Origin: Microcyclospora pomicola
Taxonomy: Eukaryota > Ascomycota > Dothideomycetes > Capnodiales
Length of the DNA: 64,000 nt
Assembly (NCBI GenBank): GCA_002786065.1
Contig: NHNY01000010.1
Coordinates: forward strand, 62,001-126,000
Direction of reading: 5' to 3'
Shown: positions 12,727 to 24,288 of the stretch, one piece after another
Position numbering within the stretch: position 1 is the first letter of the stretch
Layout: each line of letters begins with the position of its first letter
Position numbers and translations under genes: made by a program
Notes under the pieces: generated by a model
Told to the model about the DNA's origin: nothing
Database searches by the model: none
The model's input: the letters and a program-made list of their open reading frames with translations, nothing else

Positions 12727-13842
12727 GTGGGATGGTCCATGGCCTGGCTCTACGCATCGCCCTCGTGTAGACCGTCTCGCTGCAGTGCGGGCCTACTTCT
12801 CCACGACGCAACTCGTACAGGAATGCAGCCGTCGAGTAGCTCTGATATTTTAGGGCCGTCGCGCTTGTGCAGGGTCAGTGGAGCTGAAGTCAGAGACTCA
12901 GGCGGTGAACACGAGCGACGAGCGGTGCACAACACTACGAGTAAGTCTTGCGAACAGGGCGGTGCAGAGACCACGACCGAAAAGTCGAAGTTTGGACGGT
13001 CAGGAAAACCAAAAAGCTACAATACCGAGGAAGCGATGTGCAAAGCCTCACTAAGACGACGCTCTTTGTCGATGAATGGGGAATGAAAACGGAAAAACGG
13101 CCAGAAGCGTGTGGTGCTGGTCTGTGAGAGAGCAGACACCGCATTTGGATAAGATGAAGGGATAATCAGCTCCTCCTTTTCGCAGCAGACATGTACGGAC
13201 GATGAACAGACGGCAGGCCCGCTCGCCTGCGTATGTACTGGTAGACAGTGCATGTACCTTACCTATCGTTTGGCTGTTCGTTTGCTCCAGTCTACCTTGT
13301 CCTTTCCACCCGCTTTTCCACTACAAACGTTTGATGCTGGCATTGTCTGGTGTCACACATCCTTGTTAGGTACTGATTGCAACCATCTCCGTACCTGTAA
13401 ACCTCCCCTCCTTGCACGGTACGAGCTTCTATGGTAGCGTGAGGAAAGCCTTCTGGCGTGATTGAACATATTCCCAAGATAACGGCTACATGCAATGGGA
13501 CCTTCAGATACGAGCATCACAGAGGCCTGTTCATGTCTCCATCTGCGAAGAACGTGGAGAATGAGGGAAACCCCCACCATCCGACGTCCGACCATGGTGG
13601 TGGGGGGAATCTGAGCTTGATGAAACTCGAAACAATTTCAAGCTGTGTAATTAACACTTTCTCTCAGACTTCGGCGACTGCTTATTTTTTACTTACTGGT
13701 TTGCTTGCTTACTTACAAGACATATGAAAAGGATGCAGTAGAAGGCTTTCAATATGATATGCTCTACGAACTCGAGTGATCGATCCTAAGTAACTCATAT
13801 GCGGTGGACTTTGCTCCATTCAACACATCAATCCATCCCAAC
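12727..13842. other. Intergenic between pkaC and the next gene
   Basis: pkaC 3' flank and promoter of the 13843 gene. No gene seen. It contains the inverted repeat listed at 13571-13606 and an AT-rich stretch around 13620-13790, where the downstream promoter is likely. Confidence 0.6.
13571..13606. repeat. Small GC-rich inverted repeat (possible hairpin)
   Basis: Left arm CCCCCACCA (13571-13579) is exactly complementary to TGGTGGGGG (13598-13606), with an 18-nt spacer. It lies about 850 bp past the pkaC stop and 240 bp before the next start. Role unknown. Confidence 0.6.
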
Positions 13843-15116
13843 ATGGCTGCCGACCCCTCCCAAGCCGCCGGCGCCCAGATCCCGCTGAACAACTTCCACC
13901 TGCCCGCCTTCCCGCCCTCCGCCGCAGGTCTGAAAGCGCTGACGCTGACCTCGACCATCCCGCTCGCCGACTACCAGGCCCTCCTCGCGCCCTCCTCCGA
14001 CTCAACACCCGCCTTCCACATCCCCCCGCTACCGCCGGCGATCGAGTCGCTGACCCTCGAGCTCTTCGCCCTCGGCTACCCCGCCGGTTTCCTGACCGCG
14101 CTGGCCACCGCCCTACCGAACCTGAAGAGCCTCGTCGTCTACTCGCAGCTCTTCGCGGGGACGAGCGAAGCCAGCACGACCGACGCGGTCGAGTTCTTCA
14201 AGCGCGCGCGCGGGCTGCGCGCCGTGCACTTCCTCGATGTGTTTGCGCGGCCGGGCTTTTTCGCACGCGCCGGGCGGTGGATGCGGTGGAGCGATAGCGA
14301 GGTGGCCGGGGAGGCAAGGAGGGGGTTGATGTTTCTTGAGGTGAATTATACGTTTCGGCAGGAGGAGGGGGAGGAGTTCATGGCGAGGATCCCGGTGGGG
14401 GAGGTGCCGGGGTTGATTGGGCCGGGGCTGGTGAGTTGCTCGTTTAATGTGGCGCCGCCGGAGGAGGAGGGAATTGGGGAGGAGGCGGGGACGCAGGGAA
14501 TCATGGCGTTTAGTAAGGATATGTCTGGGGTCGTGGTGGAGAGGTTGGTGGATGAGGAGGGAGGGACGTGGCCGATGGGGTTGAGGGCGCTGAACTTGAC
14601 GTTCTATACGTTGGCGATCGAACAGCTGGGGCAGGTGCTGAGGAAATGTGATCGTGTCATCGTGCTGAACGTAACGGTAGACGTGGAGCCGGGAGCGGAG
14701 ACGAAGAAAGGGATATTGAAGGCGCTGGAAAGCTGCAAGGCTTTGGAGCAAGTTGAAATTGTCGCCAATCCTAGCATGTCTTTCTTCATGGAGGTGAGAT
14801 CTATCCTCCAGCCTGTGCCGTGTCCTCCCCACAAATATAGTCTACGAGCTCTTCCCACATCATTTTCACACATTTCCCGTGGCTCTTCGCTGACCTCGAT
14901 GTCATTTAGCTCCAAAATCCACAACCCGGCGTCTTCTCCAAAACTTTCCCATCGAAGACAGACATCGAAGCATTGGCGGACAAATGCCCCAAATTAGCTT
15001 CGTTCAAAGTGAACGTGCTGCGTGCCACCAGCTTGAGCACAGTAGCGTGGGAGAAGAAGGACAGCACATGGTCCGGCGGGATAAAGGATGGCGGCGGCCT
15101 AGCTGTTGGCACGTAG
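13843..15116 (+). CDS. Unnamed fungal protein, leucine-rich/F-box-like flavour
   Basis: I do not recognise a named family. Exons 13843-14793 and 14910-15116 give 385 aa. The in-frame codon at 13804 is GTG, so I start at the ATG in context CCAACATGG. Stretches such as IESLTLELFALG, LPNLKSLVVYSQLF, LRALNLTFYTL and CPKLASFKVNVL recur with LRR-like spacing, which suggests a solenoid like those after F-boxes, but no F-box is visible. There are no membrane segments or signal peptide. The first third is unusually GC-rich. Its 3' end faces NIP7, with about 140 bp between the stops. Confidence 0.8.
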
Positions 15117-15257
15117 CTGGCACCGCGATATGACTTCGTGGTGGCGTCGGCTAAATGGTTGCCGCGAAGAGCATTGGCGGACGACGGAACTTTTGTAAAA
15201 TCCGAATGTGCCGAATGCATTCGAATAGACGTGTGTGCAATAGAACGATCATGATTT

Positions 15258-15900
15258 TCAAGTCGTGTTGAAAAGAGTGTCTTCCTCGCGAAGGTACTCT
15301 CCAATATCTGCTTGTCGGAAGGTAACAATACCTGTCGGATCTAGCCTTCTTGCCTCTGCCGTGGAGCGTGCGGTTACACCGAAGCCCTGCAATCAAAAGG
15401 TTAGTGTTGTTCTTCCTTCCTACGCCAGAATACTTCCTACTCACCAATGGTGTATCATTCATGCTCAAGACCACCACTCCTTGGTGCTCCGGGCAGTCCT
15501 CACTCCATCGTCCCACATGCGCCTTGACGACGTGTCCGCCATATAAAAACGGCATTTCACCGTTCGGCTTCACCCAAACCTTGTACCGTGCATGCGGCGC
15601 AATGACATCGAGCGCCGTAACGTGCAGACGAAACTTGCCCGTCTTGGTGAACTTCCCAAGACAGGTGCCTAACGAGAGCAAGCTGTCGCGTGCGATTGAG
15701 GTTGCGAGATTTGCAAGCGATTCGCGAACATAGTATACCCGGTCCTTTTGGATCCGAAAGACATATCGATCGGGCGGGGAAGAGGATTTCGAGGATGACG
15801 CCGGGGCGGTGTCCGTCAAGAGAGCATTGAGCGAGCGGCCGGTGTAGTTCGCAAGCTTCTCGAAGAGAGTCTTCGTTTCGGTATCTGTGAGGGGTCGCAT
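15258..15900 (-). CDS. NIP7: 60S ribosome biogenesis factor NIP7
   Basis: Nucleolar/nuclear protein needed for 27S pre-rRNA processing and 60S assembly. Exon 1 is 15445-15900 and exon 2 is 15258-15386, split by a 58-nt intron; the product is 194 aa, against about 180 for yeast Nip7. It starts [19 protein letters not shown], typical of the family. The C-terminal PUA domain includes the [19 protein letters not shown] stretch across the splice. A short Ser-rich insert near residues 33-43 accounts for the extra length. It is divergent from NOC3 with fewer than 200 bp between the starts. Confidence 0.95.
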
Positions 15901-16097
15901 GATTGCCGCAAAATCGTCTTACTTCAGTATGAAGGTTATGGTCCCGAGTAGTACTGGGAAGTGCTGGACATAAATTTTTGGATCCAGAAGCACATGAAAT
16001 TCCTAGGTACGGAAGTAATTCCGCATAGTGAATGGGGAAGGCCAAAATTTCATGTCACTCTTGTCTACCGATCAACGAGCTTCTCGGCAAATCAGAA
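15901..16097. promoter_or_regulatory. Shared NIP7/NOC3 divergent promoter
   Basis: Only 131-197 bp (depending on the NOC3 start) separate two genes that act in the same process. AT runs near 15967-15973 and 16046-16053 (AAATTTTT, CAAAATTTC) resemble, loosely, the RRPE element of yeast ribosome-biogenesis promoters. The bidirectional role is inferred from geometry. Confidence 0.55.
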
Positions 16098-18131
16098 ATG
16101 TCGATTGAGCCAAGTGCTAAGCGGAGAAGGATCAGTCCTCCTCCGGCCAAGGGTGCTGATGTCCCGGGGTTTGCGAAGTGGAACCTGGAGCAAGATTACG
16201 AGCAACGACCACGAAAGAACAAAAAGGACGCCAAACATGAAAAGCTGCCGGTGAAGACTGCTGAGGGATGGCAGAAAAATGCGCGGGAAGATGTGCCCGA
16301 AAATCTAGCCGATGGGGACGAGAAGGACAGCTTCCTGGGCAGTGACGAGGACAACAGCGACAGTGGGATAGCAGATGTGGTGGCCAAACCCGAAGAATCA
16401 AAGCCTAAGATACCCGTCAAAGAACAAATCCGTCAAGCGAAGGAGGACCTAGCAAGAATAGCTGGCAATCTTAGTGAGGATCCCGAAGAGAATGTCGAAC
16501 AACTTGGAGGTCTGGCGAAGATTGCCGAATCCGAGAACATTACGGTCAAGAAGCTTGCACTTGGAACACAACTGGCTGTATACAAGGACATTATCCCTGG
16601 CTACAGGATCAGGGGGTTGTCGAAAGATGACATGACTTCCAAAGTGTCGAAGGATGTCCGAAAGTTGCGCGCCTTCGAACAAGGTCTCCTCAGTGGGTAC
16701 AAGGCTTATGTTCAAATGCTCGGCAGACTCGCAAAGCCACGTCGGAATGATGATCGTGGTCTTCGCAGTGTAGCAATCATCTGTACATGCACACTATTGA
16801 TCAGTGCTCCGCACTTCAACTGCCGCAATGAGCTGATCACGATTGTTGTGAATAAGCTCTCGACCAGATCTCGGGATGCTGATTTCACCAAATGTTGCAC
16901 AACGCTGGAAGAACTCTTCCGAAACGACGAGGAAGGACATGCGTCGCTTGAAGTCGTCAATCAGCTCACGAAGGTCATGAAAGCGAAGAACTACCAGGTT
17001 CATGAGACGGTCCTCAACACATTCTTGCATCTTCGCCTTTTGTCAGAGTTCGCGCACAAGGCTTCTACGAACCGCATCGACAAGGATGATGATGACGGGC
17101 CAAATGGTGGGAAGAAGCCGAAGCAGAAACGAGAGTTCCGGACCAAGCGCGAAAGGAAAGCCATGAAGGAGAGAAAGGAAGTGGAGAAGGAGATGAAGGT
17201 AGCTGATGCTGCTGTCTCCTACGAGGAGCGAGATAAGAACCAAGCCGAGACGCTGAAGCTGGTGTTTGTGGCTTACTTCCGTATCCTAAAGGCACGAGTC
17301 CCACAGCTCATGGGTGCTGTGTTGGAAGGGCTGGCGAAGTATGCCCACCTCATCAACCAAGAATTCTTTGGTGATATCCTCGAAGCACTGAAGGATCTAA
17401 TCAATGATGCCGAAGCATCTCTCCAACCTCTGGATGAGGAGGAACTGGACGAAGAGGAGGAGGATGAAGATATTGAAGCGCAAGCGTCACAGCAGAGGAA
17501 CGTGACGCGAGAAAGTCTTCTCTGCATTATTACCGCCTTTGCCCTGCTTCAAGGTCAGATCGACGTCGCCAAATCCGCCAACACCCTCCACCTGGATCTC
17601 GATTTCTTCATCACACACCTCTACCGAACCATCATGCCTCTGACCATGAACTCGGATATTGAACTAAGCGCTAAAACTCCACATCTTCAAGACCCCAACA
17701 ACCTCCCGACTCCGACAGCACAGGATAATAAAGTCAACGTTTCTACGACCACCGTGCTCCTCCTTCGCAGTCTTCAATCTGTCCTGCTCCCACCAACCAA
17801 CCTTCGCGCAGTCCCGCCTGTTCGCGTCGCTGCGTTTGCGAAACAACTCATGACACTCGCCCTTCACCTCCCTCAGAAGTCCACCATCGCGGTCCTCGGC
17901 CTCTTGCAAGCCGTGACCAAAGTGCATGCGACGAAAGTCGCCGCCTTGTGGAACAGCGAGGAGAGGAAAGGCGACGGTGTGTTTGACGCCGGGAGCGAGT
18001 CGGTCGAAAGCAGCAATCCATTCGCCGCCACGGTGTGGGAAGGTGAGCTGCTGCGACTGCACTTCGACCCCAAGGTGCGGGAGAGCGTGAAAGCGGTTGA
18101 GGGGAATGTGAAGATTGCGGTGGAGAAGTAG
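16098..18131 (+). CDS. NOC3: Nucleolar complex-associated protein 3 (Noc3)
   Basis: Partner of Noc2 in late nucleolar/nucleoplasmic pre-60S particles; in yeast also linked to replication initiation. Single exon, 677 aa from the ATG at 16098 (start MSIEPSAKRRRISPPP); an in-frame ATG at 16032 would add 22 residues. A charged, acidic N-terminus is followed by the NOC3 domain (about residues 130-230, with LALGTQLAVYKDIIPGYRIR) and, after a basic Lys/Arg-rich linker and a Glu/Asp run, the CBF/MAK21-type C-terminal domain. Length and layout fit fungal Noc3. I prefer 16098 because the extra residues look unlike the family and would narrow the NIP7 promoter. Confidence 0.93.
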   Translation: MSIEPSAKRRRISPPPAKGADVPGFAKWNLEQDYEQRPRKNKKDAKHEKLPVKTAEGWQKNAREDVPENLADGDEKDSFLGSDEDNSDSGIADVVAKPEESKPKIPVKEQIRQAKEDLARIAGNLSEDPEENVEQLGGLAKIAESENITVKKLALGTQLAVYKDIIPGYRIRGLSKDDMTSKVSKDVRKLRAFEQGLLSGYKAYVQMLGRLAKPRRNDDRGLRSVAIICTCTLLISAPHFNCRNELITIVVNKLSTRSRDADFTKCCTTLEELFRNDEEGHASLEVVNQLTKVMKAKNYQVHETVLNTFLHLRLLSEFAHKASTNRIDKDDDDGPNGGKKPKQKREFRTKRERKAMKERKEVEKEMKVADAAVSYEERDKNQAETLKLVFVAYFRILKARVPQLMGAVLEGLAKYAHLINQEFFGDILEALKDLINDAEASLQPLDEEELDEEEEDEDIEAQASQQRNVTRESLLCIITAFALLQGQIDVAKSANTLHLDLDFFITHLYRTIMPLTMNSDIELSAKTPHLQDPNNLPTPTAQDNKVNVSTTTVLLLRSLQSVLLPPTNLRAVPPVRVAAFAKQLMTLALHLPQKSTIAVLGLLQAVTKVHATKVAALWNSEERKGDGVFDAGSESVESSNPFAATVWEGELLRLHFDPKVRESVKAVEGNVKIAVEK

Positions 18132-18295
18132 AGCGGAACTGTCTGAAACGGCCATTTATGCAGCAAATCAGCTTGTTACGATGTCATATGCTGTATACCA
18201 AGACTACATTCATGATGCCACAATCAGTCATTTACTCTGAGCTGGGAGAAGTCCTTAACGGCTTCAACAGTTCTATCTGAGCATTGGTTTCCTCT

Positions 18296-19826
18296 TCAGA
18301 ACCCCTGCGTACGATGCCACTTCTCCTCCCAGCCAGGGAAGAACGGACTCTCCTCGAGCGTGTGAGGCTCCCAATCCGCCTCCACCAACCCCTTGGCCAC
18401 CTGTTCGCGCGCAAACTCCTCCATCGCCGGCATGACGACGTGTTCTGTATGCCACGTATTCTTGTACTCCATGAGATTCCGCTTGCCCTCTCTCAGCACC
18501 TTCAGCAACAGGGCAGGGATATACGGCTCATCGCGAAACTCTGTAACAGGCGTAAACAAGGCCTTGAAGTTGAAGACGATGCCGCCGGAGAGCGGGAGGC
18601 GGCGCAGCGTCTGCCAGTCGACGCGCAGATGGCAGCGGTCGAGGGTGTGCGTGGGGTCCTGCGCGGCGCGCAGCTTCTCGTGCGGGTCGTCGGGCGGCAT
18701 GAACAGCGGGGTGTCGATCTCGAGCCCCCACGAGCCGCGCTGGATGGGCCGGTCGACGGGCTTCTTGGCGAAGTAGCGCGACATGGAGAAGGCCATCTTG
18801 GCCTTGTAGTCCGGGATCGGGGCGTGGATCTCGTCGATCGTCAGCCCGATCTTCGTGCCGACGTTCCAGCCAAGCGAGCTGCAGATGACGCCGGAGCGGA
18901 AAACGTACAGCCCAGTGGTCGGGTCGCGCAGCACGACGGCGAAGTCTTCGGGAATGTTGTGCAGGAGGACGTGCAGAGGTGCGGTGGAACGTAGGCAGGT
19001 CGTGGTGTGCAAGAGCTCGTTGTGGAAGGTCATCGTGTCGAGGTCGATGCGGAAAAATTGTGGGTAACGGGCCTGGTAGAACTGGAGCGACATCTCCATG
19101 AGCTCCTTGGTGGCGATCTCGGAGCCGGGTAATGCTTGGAGGACCATGGAGCCGTACTTCTCGAATAGTGCCACGCGCTCATGAATGCGCTGCACATATG
19201 ACGATTCAAGTTCGAGCCACCAGTCACTTTGCATCTTGCTGATTGCTGATTGTACTCAGTACTTGCCAAGCATAAAGGGATGGGCTATGGAACTCACACA
19301 TAGTCTGATGATATGCCCATCTCAGAGGTCGGTATGGTCTAGGCAAGGCTTTGTCGATGTCGAACCCTTGATACTCCTGTGGCAGCGGCACGCCGCTCAA
19401 CGCAGCATAGTCTGGGAAGTCTCCGAGCCGTCGAATCTCCTCTGCTGTGTATCCTGTTGCGGTGACATGGTCGGGCATCGCTTCAGAGTCGTGCACCTCC
19501 GTACACGATACGAGCTTCGTATAATCCGGCGGCTGCTTGCTCAGGAACTCTGCTGACGGCCCAGCGCCATTCAACACAGCCCCGGCCAGAGCATTTCTGC
19601 AGTGTGGCGGGAAAGTATCTTTCCATTCTGCCGCAGGTTTCTCGTTTGGTGGAAGCCCCTGCTTCTCCGGCGAGAGCGACCGTGGTGGTGTGAAGGAACC
19701 AGTAGCTCGACGTCGGCGAAGATGAAAGCGATCTAGGACGATACTACGATGCTTGCTGCTACGGAGAAGGAGGACAGATGAGAGGAGAAACGCAAGTCCA
19801 AGGAAAGTGAGTAGAAGAATCATCAT
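18296..19826 (-). CDS. DUF3445 / haem-dependent oxidative N-demethylase-like protein
   Basis: Fungal member of the PF11927 group, related to the alpha subunit of bacterial haem-dependent oxidative N-demethylase; true substrate unknown. Exons are 19298-19826 and 18296-19245; product 492 aa. The splice I chose (donor GTGAGT) reads QTMSISKMQSDWWLELE, matching the family pattern of a short helix before an acidic ExW/D motif. A second donor/acceptor pair also keeps frame. Residues 2-22 form one hydrophobic segment followed by Lys/Arg, consistent with a signal anchor. Family-like blocks include VLLHNIPEDFAVVLRD and ALFTPVTEFRDEPYIPALLL. The soluble domain probably faces cytosol or ER lumen; orientation is not decidable here. 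Confidence 0.85.
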
Positions 19827-20277
19827 CGTGGTGCGAATACAACATGAAAGAGCAATCGGTCAAAGCTACAATCCTGTTGGTGTCGCTTGTCATGAAGAGA
19901 TACTTGCAGCAGTCGTCAACACGATTGGAGGTGAGGTTGAGATCAGCATGAACAGCCTGCTCCGCATAGATGTATATGATTCAACGACACCATCGAGCTC
20001 TGTGAGATCTAAGCTGGACAGTCCTACCATGTTAGGAGCCGCACAAGGTAATCTGCCCAGATAATGGGATTCGCTACGTCTAGGTAGTGGCAGATAACCA
20101 ATTACGCGCTGCGACGGTGATGACATCGTTCGAAGGCTTATCAAGTTTCCAATACGTCGAGCACTTCGAAGCTCTGGCAGAGCTATAGGTGAGGGAGTGA
20201 GGTTGACCGGGATATCTTTGCTCAATGCGGTAGGGATTTGAAGATTGGTGCCTCAGGCAGCCCACGAGTGCCAAACA
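19827..20277. other. Promoter region of the DUF3445 gene
   Basis: Lies between the start of the DUF3445 gene and the stop of the chromodomain gene, both on the minus strand. No gene or distinct element recognised. Confidence 0.5.
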
Positions 20278-21992
20278 TCATATGCCAGTAGTAAGCAGAC
20301 CGGCTCGTTGATGATAGTCGTAGACAATACTAAGGTCAGGAAAGCTCTCGATTGGCTCCCATGTCGTCTTTGGAGTGACGTCGCCAAGCCAGCTTACTAC
20401 GAGATCGTTAGCAAGACTCAATAAACCATATAATAACGTGTAAACAGGACTTTCTAATTACCTTTGTAGAGCATGACCGGCTCAGTCCCATAGTCAGACT
20501 CGTGCGTTCGTGGGTCAGAGAGATGATGCGCCAGGATCGCTTCGATAAAGAACTCATCCTCGTCAAGCTCGTCGTTTTCAGGGTTGTCCTCGGAGGAAGA
20601 TTGTTGCTCGCGAGGAGTAGGTTGCAGCATGGATGTCATGCTGTTGGGCAAGGCTGGCTTCGACACGTTTGAGATCTGTGTATCCCCTGGCACAGAGTAC
20701 TTGGCAGGTATCTGAATCGTTGGTGGTGCTGCGTGTGCTTCAGTCACGGAAGCAGAGCCAACAGACTCATCACTTTCTGAGATAGACATAGCGATGGACG
20801 GTTCCCTCTTTAGATCCTGCGTTTCACCCAGCCTTCTGGAACCTGTGAACACTTCAATATTCATGTCTTGCGAGGATGAGTCGCTCGAGGCAAGCTTCCG
20901 ACGCTTCAACTGCTGTTCTTGTGACAGTGTCAAACTGTTCATCATAGAAAGGGAGATTCCGCTTTCACTACCAGTTTGAGCTGCGAGAGTGTTTGCCTCG
21001 CCTTCCCATCTCCAACCAAGCGGCATGAGCTCGCCAGTCTGAGGATGTCGCCTACGTCGCGGCCTTTTGTAAGATATCCCATCGAGTGCAGGCCTTGTCG
21101 CCTGCGTACTAGCACGCTGCCCTTCTGGCATTTGCACACGAGCAGACCCAGACTCTGGTTCAGGCTCTGGAGAGAGTGGAAGAAGCTCTCCAGTCTGAGG
21201 ATCTCGCTTCCTTCGTCGCCTTCTGGGCCCATCACCCATGGCGACGTATTCCGAAGCAGCGAGAGCGCGACGCGAAGAACTAGACATGCTGGCAGGTGGC
21301 GGACGCATCGCTCCGTCGTCATCACTTTCATGGTCGCTCAACGGCATGAGGATTCCAGTCCTCGGATCGCGCTTCCTCCTCCGCTTCACTTTCTGAGCCC
21401 GCTTGAACATGCTTTTATACGTCGGACGCGGGCGACCACCATCCGCCACATTCCCTGCGTTCGGAGAGTTATCATCGTCGTCATCCTCGTCATCACTGAT
21501 CTCTTCGAAGATGACACGACCCTTGCGTTTCGCACGCTGTTTCTTCGCAACCACAGCTTCCTCTCTCGCGATCCGGCGGTCCTCGGCCTCCACAATGCGG
21601 ATGAGCTCCGCTTCCTCCTCGAAGCACTTCATCTCGTATTCTTCCAGATGTTGTGGCGAGACATAGTCCAGGATCTGCTCTATGCGGACATCGTTAATGA
21701 TAGCCTCGCCGGCCCGAACGGTATACCACACGCCACGCACATCGACGCGCCGCGCCTCGATTTTCGCCGCTCGCGCTTCATCGTCAATAGGTTTGACAGG
21801 TAGTGGCGAGGCATCGTAGATCCTGCGCGGTCGTTCCTTAGGCGTTGGTCTGATCGCTGCTTTCCCTTTGGTCAAGGTTGTAGTTGGCCCGTAGGCTTGT
21901 GTTGTGTTATGGGACGTCCTCCCTCCGTGGATGAGATCTGATGGCGAATTCCCAAGAAAGACGGGAATGCTCACGGACGCGAGCGGCGGCAT
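20278..21992 (-). CDS. Protein with three TGELMPL-type repeats and a C-terminal chromodomain
   Basis: Unnamed; 549 aa from exons 20462-21992 and 20278-20396. The last exon is easily missed: splicing reads LYKVSWLGDVTPKTTWEPIESF and completes a chromodomain (about residues 478-545) with the aromatic and WEP positions expected for methyl-lysine readers. The frame upstream opens with TTG, so I start at 21992. A helical Glu/Arg-rich stretch with RGVWYTVRAGEAIINDV is at about 85-160, followed by an acidic Asp run. Three copies of a basic motif, R-K/R-x-R-D/H-P-x-T-G-x-L-M/L-P-L, occur near 207-219, 260-274 and 312-326, separated by Ser/acidic linkers. The basic arrays suggest DNA or nucleosome contact. 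Nuclear chromatin role is inferred; it is not a recognisable HP1, as I see no chromoshadow domain. Confidence 0.85.
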
Positions 21993-22710
21993 CTTTCCAA
22001 CTTCAATATTCGATGAAGCAATTGATGTCTCCCAAGATGCCTCAAAACCTCCAATCAAGAGTCGTGATACAAACGTGCTGCCGTGCAACGCACGCAACAA
22101 CCCGTTTTGAGAATCACGATTCGCGCGTTCACACGACCACGATGCGGAGCGACTGCCTCACTATGTACTGCAACAAGTGCATGATCGTTTCGGATCCAAG
22201 CCGTCCAAGCAACGGGCGTTGAAAGATCAAATCATGCCAAAGTGAAGAAAGGCTTGGAAGGATGCAGATGAATGGAATATAGGAATTAGTGCAGGGAAGT
22301 TATAGATAGATATATGTGGCGCCCTTTTACATGTGATTATAGCGCTTCTCTAGAGCAGCACATGTAGACTATAAGTATATGCGACTACAACAGCTATGCG
22401 CCGAGCAAAAATAGGTATCACATGAAACTGCAGTTGACGGTATGACTACGTCGAATCACGAGTAAGGTAACTTCTCATTGCAGCTTTGTCCATCCGAAGT
22501 AGAACCAGATGCAGAACGTCGAAGTGAGAGACTACTACTGTGCTGGAGATATTTCCACGTGCTATACATAGAGCTTCTGATACATGTACCTGCCTATCAC
22601 CTGCAGGGATCTGTACAACGAAAGGCTGCATGTGCTTCAAGACATCCTTGAACATTAATTACGAAAATAGATCATACGTGTACATTCACAACTACATGGA
22701 TCTTAGAACT
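21993..22710. other. Intergenic: chromodomain-gene promoter and cysA-like 3' flank
   Basis: No gene seen. The region 22290-22400 is AT-rich. Both flanking genes are on the minus strand. Confidence 0.5.
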
Positions 22711-24288
22711 TCAGCCAAGGAATCGGCGAATCTCCCCACCCACGCCCTCAAGATCTAGCAAGAATGTGTCATGTCCGAACAGACTACGATCCTCGCCTAG
22801 CTCGACGTGCGTCACTTGTCGGTTGCCCGTCTTGCGCAACGTGTCGGCGATCTCCCGTTGTTGGAAGGCTGGGAAGAGGATGTCAGAGGCCACTCCGAGA
22901 ACCAGTGTCGGTGTGTCGCGTAACGGTGCGAGGCCATTGACCAGGTCTTCGGATAGCGCATGCGAGACGCTCGAGACAGCGCTGGCTGTGGCAGATTCCA
23001 TGATTGCTTGCGAAGACTCTGTCTCTTGGTAGGGCTCAGTGGGCAGGGAGAGAGTGCAAGTATTCGGAGATGTGGTGACGTTATCATCTTCGCGACCAGC
23101 GCTGACCCTGCCCGCATGGTCTCGTCGCCGTTGTGCTGTAGCGTCCTGCATGTCCTTGCCCAGATCAAACAAATCCATTGCTTTTGAAACATAGAGGAGA
23201 CTGTTTGCATCGTACTCCAGGCACCACTTCTCGCCGGCATGGTCCAGATATGTCTCGATGAGGAAGTCCGGGCAGAGTGCTGGTGGCTTGCTCGCGTCCG
23301 CACGTTGTCGGCCAAAGCGATTTTCCCATTCCGGTCCAGATCGATACGTTACGGTCGCGATCTGGCGGGCAAGTTTCATGCCTGAGTGCGGTGGCATGTT
23401 GGTGTAGTAATTTCCTCGTGTGTTGGCCCACGCTGGATCATTCATCAGGACTTGTCGCTGAGTGTGGCGCATGGCAATACTGTACGGGTGACTTCTGGCG
23501 CATCCCGACACAGACACAATTCGATCAACCCGTTCCGGACTCATGATGCCCGCGGCAAGCGATTGCATGCCACCCATACTACAGCCCACACTGGCGTATA
23601 GCTTCTTGATCTTCAAAGAATCCAGCAACCGAAATTGCGCCCGCACCATGTCGTGCATGGTCAAGATCGGAAAGCTGGTCCCGTAGTGCTGTTTGCTCAC
23701 CGGATCCAGACTGCTTGGTCCCGTGCTGCCATAACAGCCGCCTAACACATTCGTACAGATGATGAAGTACTTGTCGGTGTCTAGCGGCGCACCAGGGCCA
23801 ATGAACTTCTCCCACCAGCCAGGTTTCGGGTTTGCTTCGGTGCTATGTGCATGACTGCTCGCGGAAAGACCGGTGTGTAAGAGGATTGCATTACTTTTGT
23901 CGGGACTCAAGGTTCCCCAGGTCTCGTAAGCAATATCGTAGCTTGGCAGCACTCCTCCCCAGTCCAAGAGGATTGGTTCGTCGGTATGGAACGTCTCGTG
24001 AATGCCGGATGTGTAGGATGGTTCAGGCCCGGACATTGATCGCCTGCTGCGGAGTTTTGCGGTGCGCTCTTCGACATTGTCGAGGCAGGGAAACGCTAGC
24101 TGTGGGTTCGATGACTGCTGCGCGATTGATGAAGTCGAGGCGGGTGCGACAGCAGCTTGAGCTGATCTTCTCGGCCCTTCATGGATGCAGCGAGTGGAGA
24201 TTGGGAATGTTCGTGTACGAGGGTTCGTCTTTCGGGTGGCTTTCGGTATCGTGCGAAGTACGCTATTCACAGCTTTTGAGGCGTTCAT
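22711..24288 (-). CDS. cysA: Serine O-acyltransferase of the homoserine-acetyltransferase family (CysA/Cys2-like)
   Basis: Alpha/beta-hydrolase acyltransferase activating the hydroxyl of L-serine (or homoserine) for sulfur assimilation. Single exon, 525 aa from the ATG at 24288; the frame upstream opens with TTG. The catalytic triad is visible: Ser237 in GCSMGG, Asp469 in VASDILFP and His506 in FGHDTF. The [10 protein letters not shown] lead-in, and the long Arg/Ser-rich N-terminus that looks like a mitochondrial presequence, match the fungal CysA/S. pombe Cys2 branch better than cytosolic Met2, hence the call. A low-complexity insert of about 60 residues lies in the lid region. Serine versus homoserine specificity remains an inference from family resemblance. 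Confidence 0.88.
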   Translation of the reverse strand: MNASKAVNSVLRTIPKATRKTNPRTRTFPISTRCIHEGPRRSAQAAVAPASTSSIAQQSSNPQLAFPCLDNVEERTAKLRSRRSMSGPEPSYTSGIHETFHTDEPILLDWGGVLPSYDIAYETWGTLSPDKSNAILLHTGLSASSHAHSTEANPKPGWWEKFIGPGAPLDTDKYFIICTNVLGGCYGSTGPSSLDPVSKQHYGTSFPILTMHDMVRAQFRLLDSLKIKKLYASVGCSMGGMQSLAAGIMSPERVDRIVSVSGCARSHPYSIAMRHTQRQVLMNDPAWANTRGNYYTNMPPHSGMKLARQIATVTYRSGPEWENRFGRQRADASKPPALCPDFLIETYLDHAGEKWCLEYDANSLLYVSKAMDLFDLGKDMQDATAQRRRDHAGRVSAGREDDNVTTSPNTCTLSLPTEPYQETESSQAIMESATASAVSSVSHALSEDLVNGLAPLRDTPTLVLGVASDILFPAFQQREIADTLRKTGNRQVTHVELGEDRSLFGHDTFLLDLEGVGGEIRRFLG

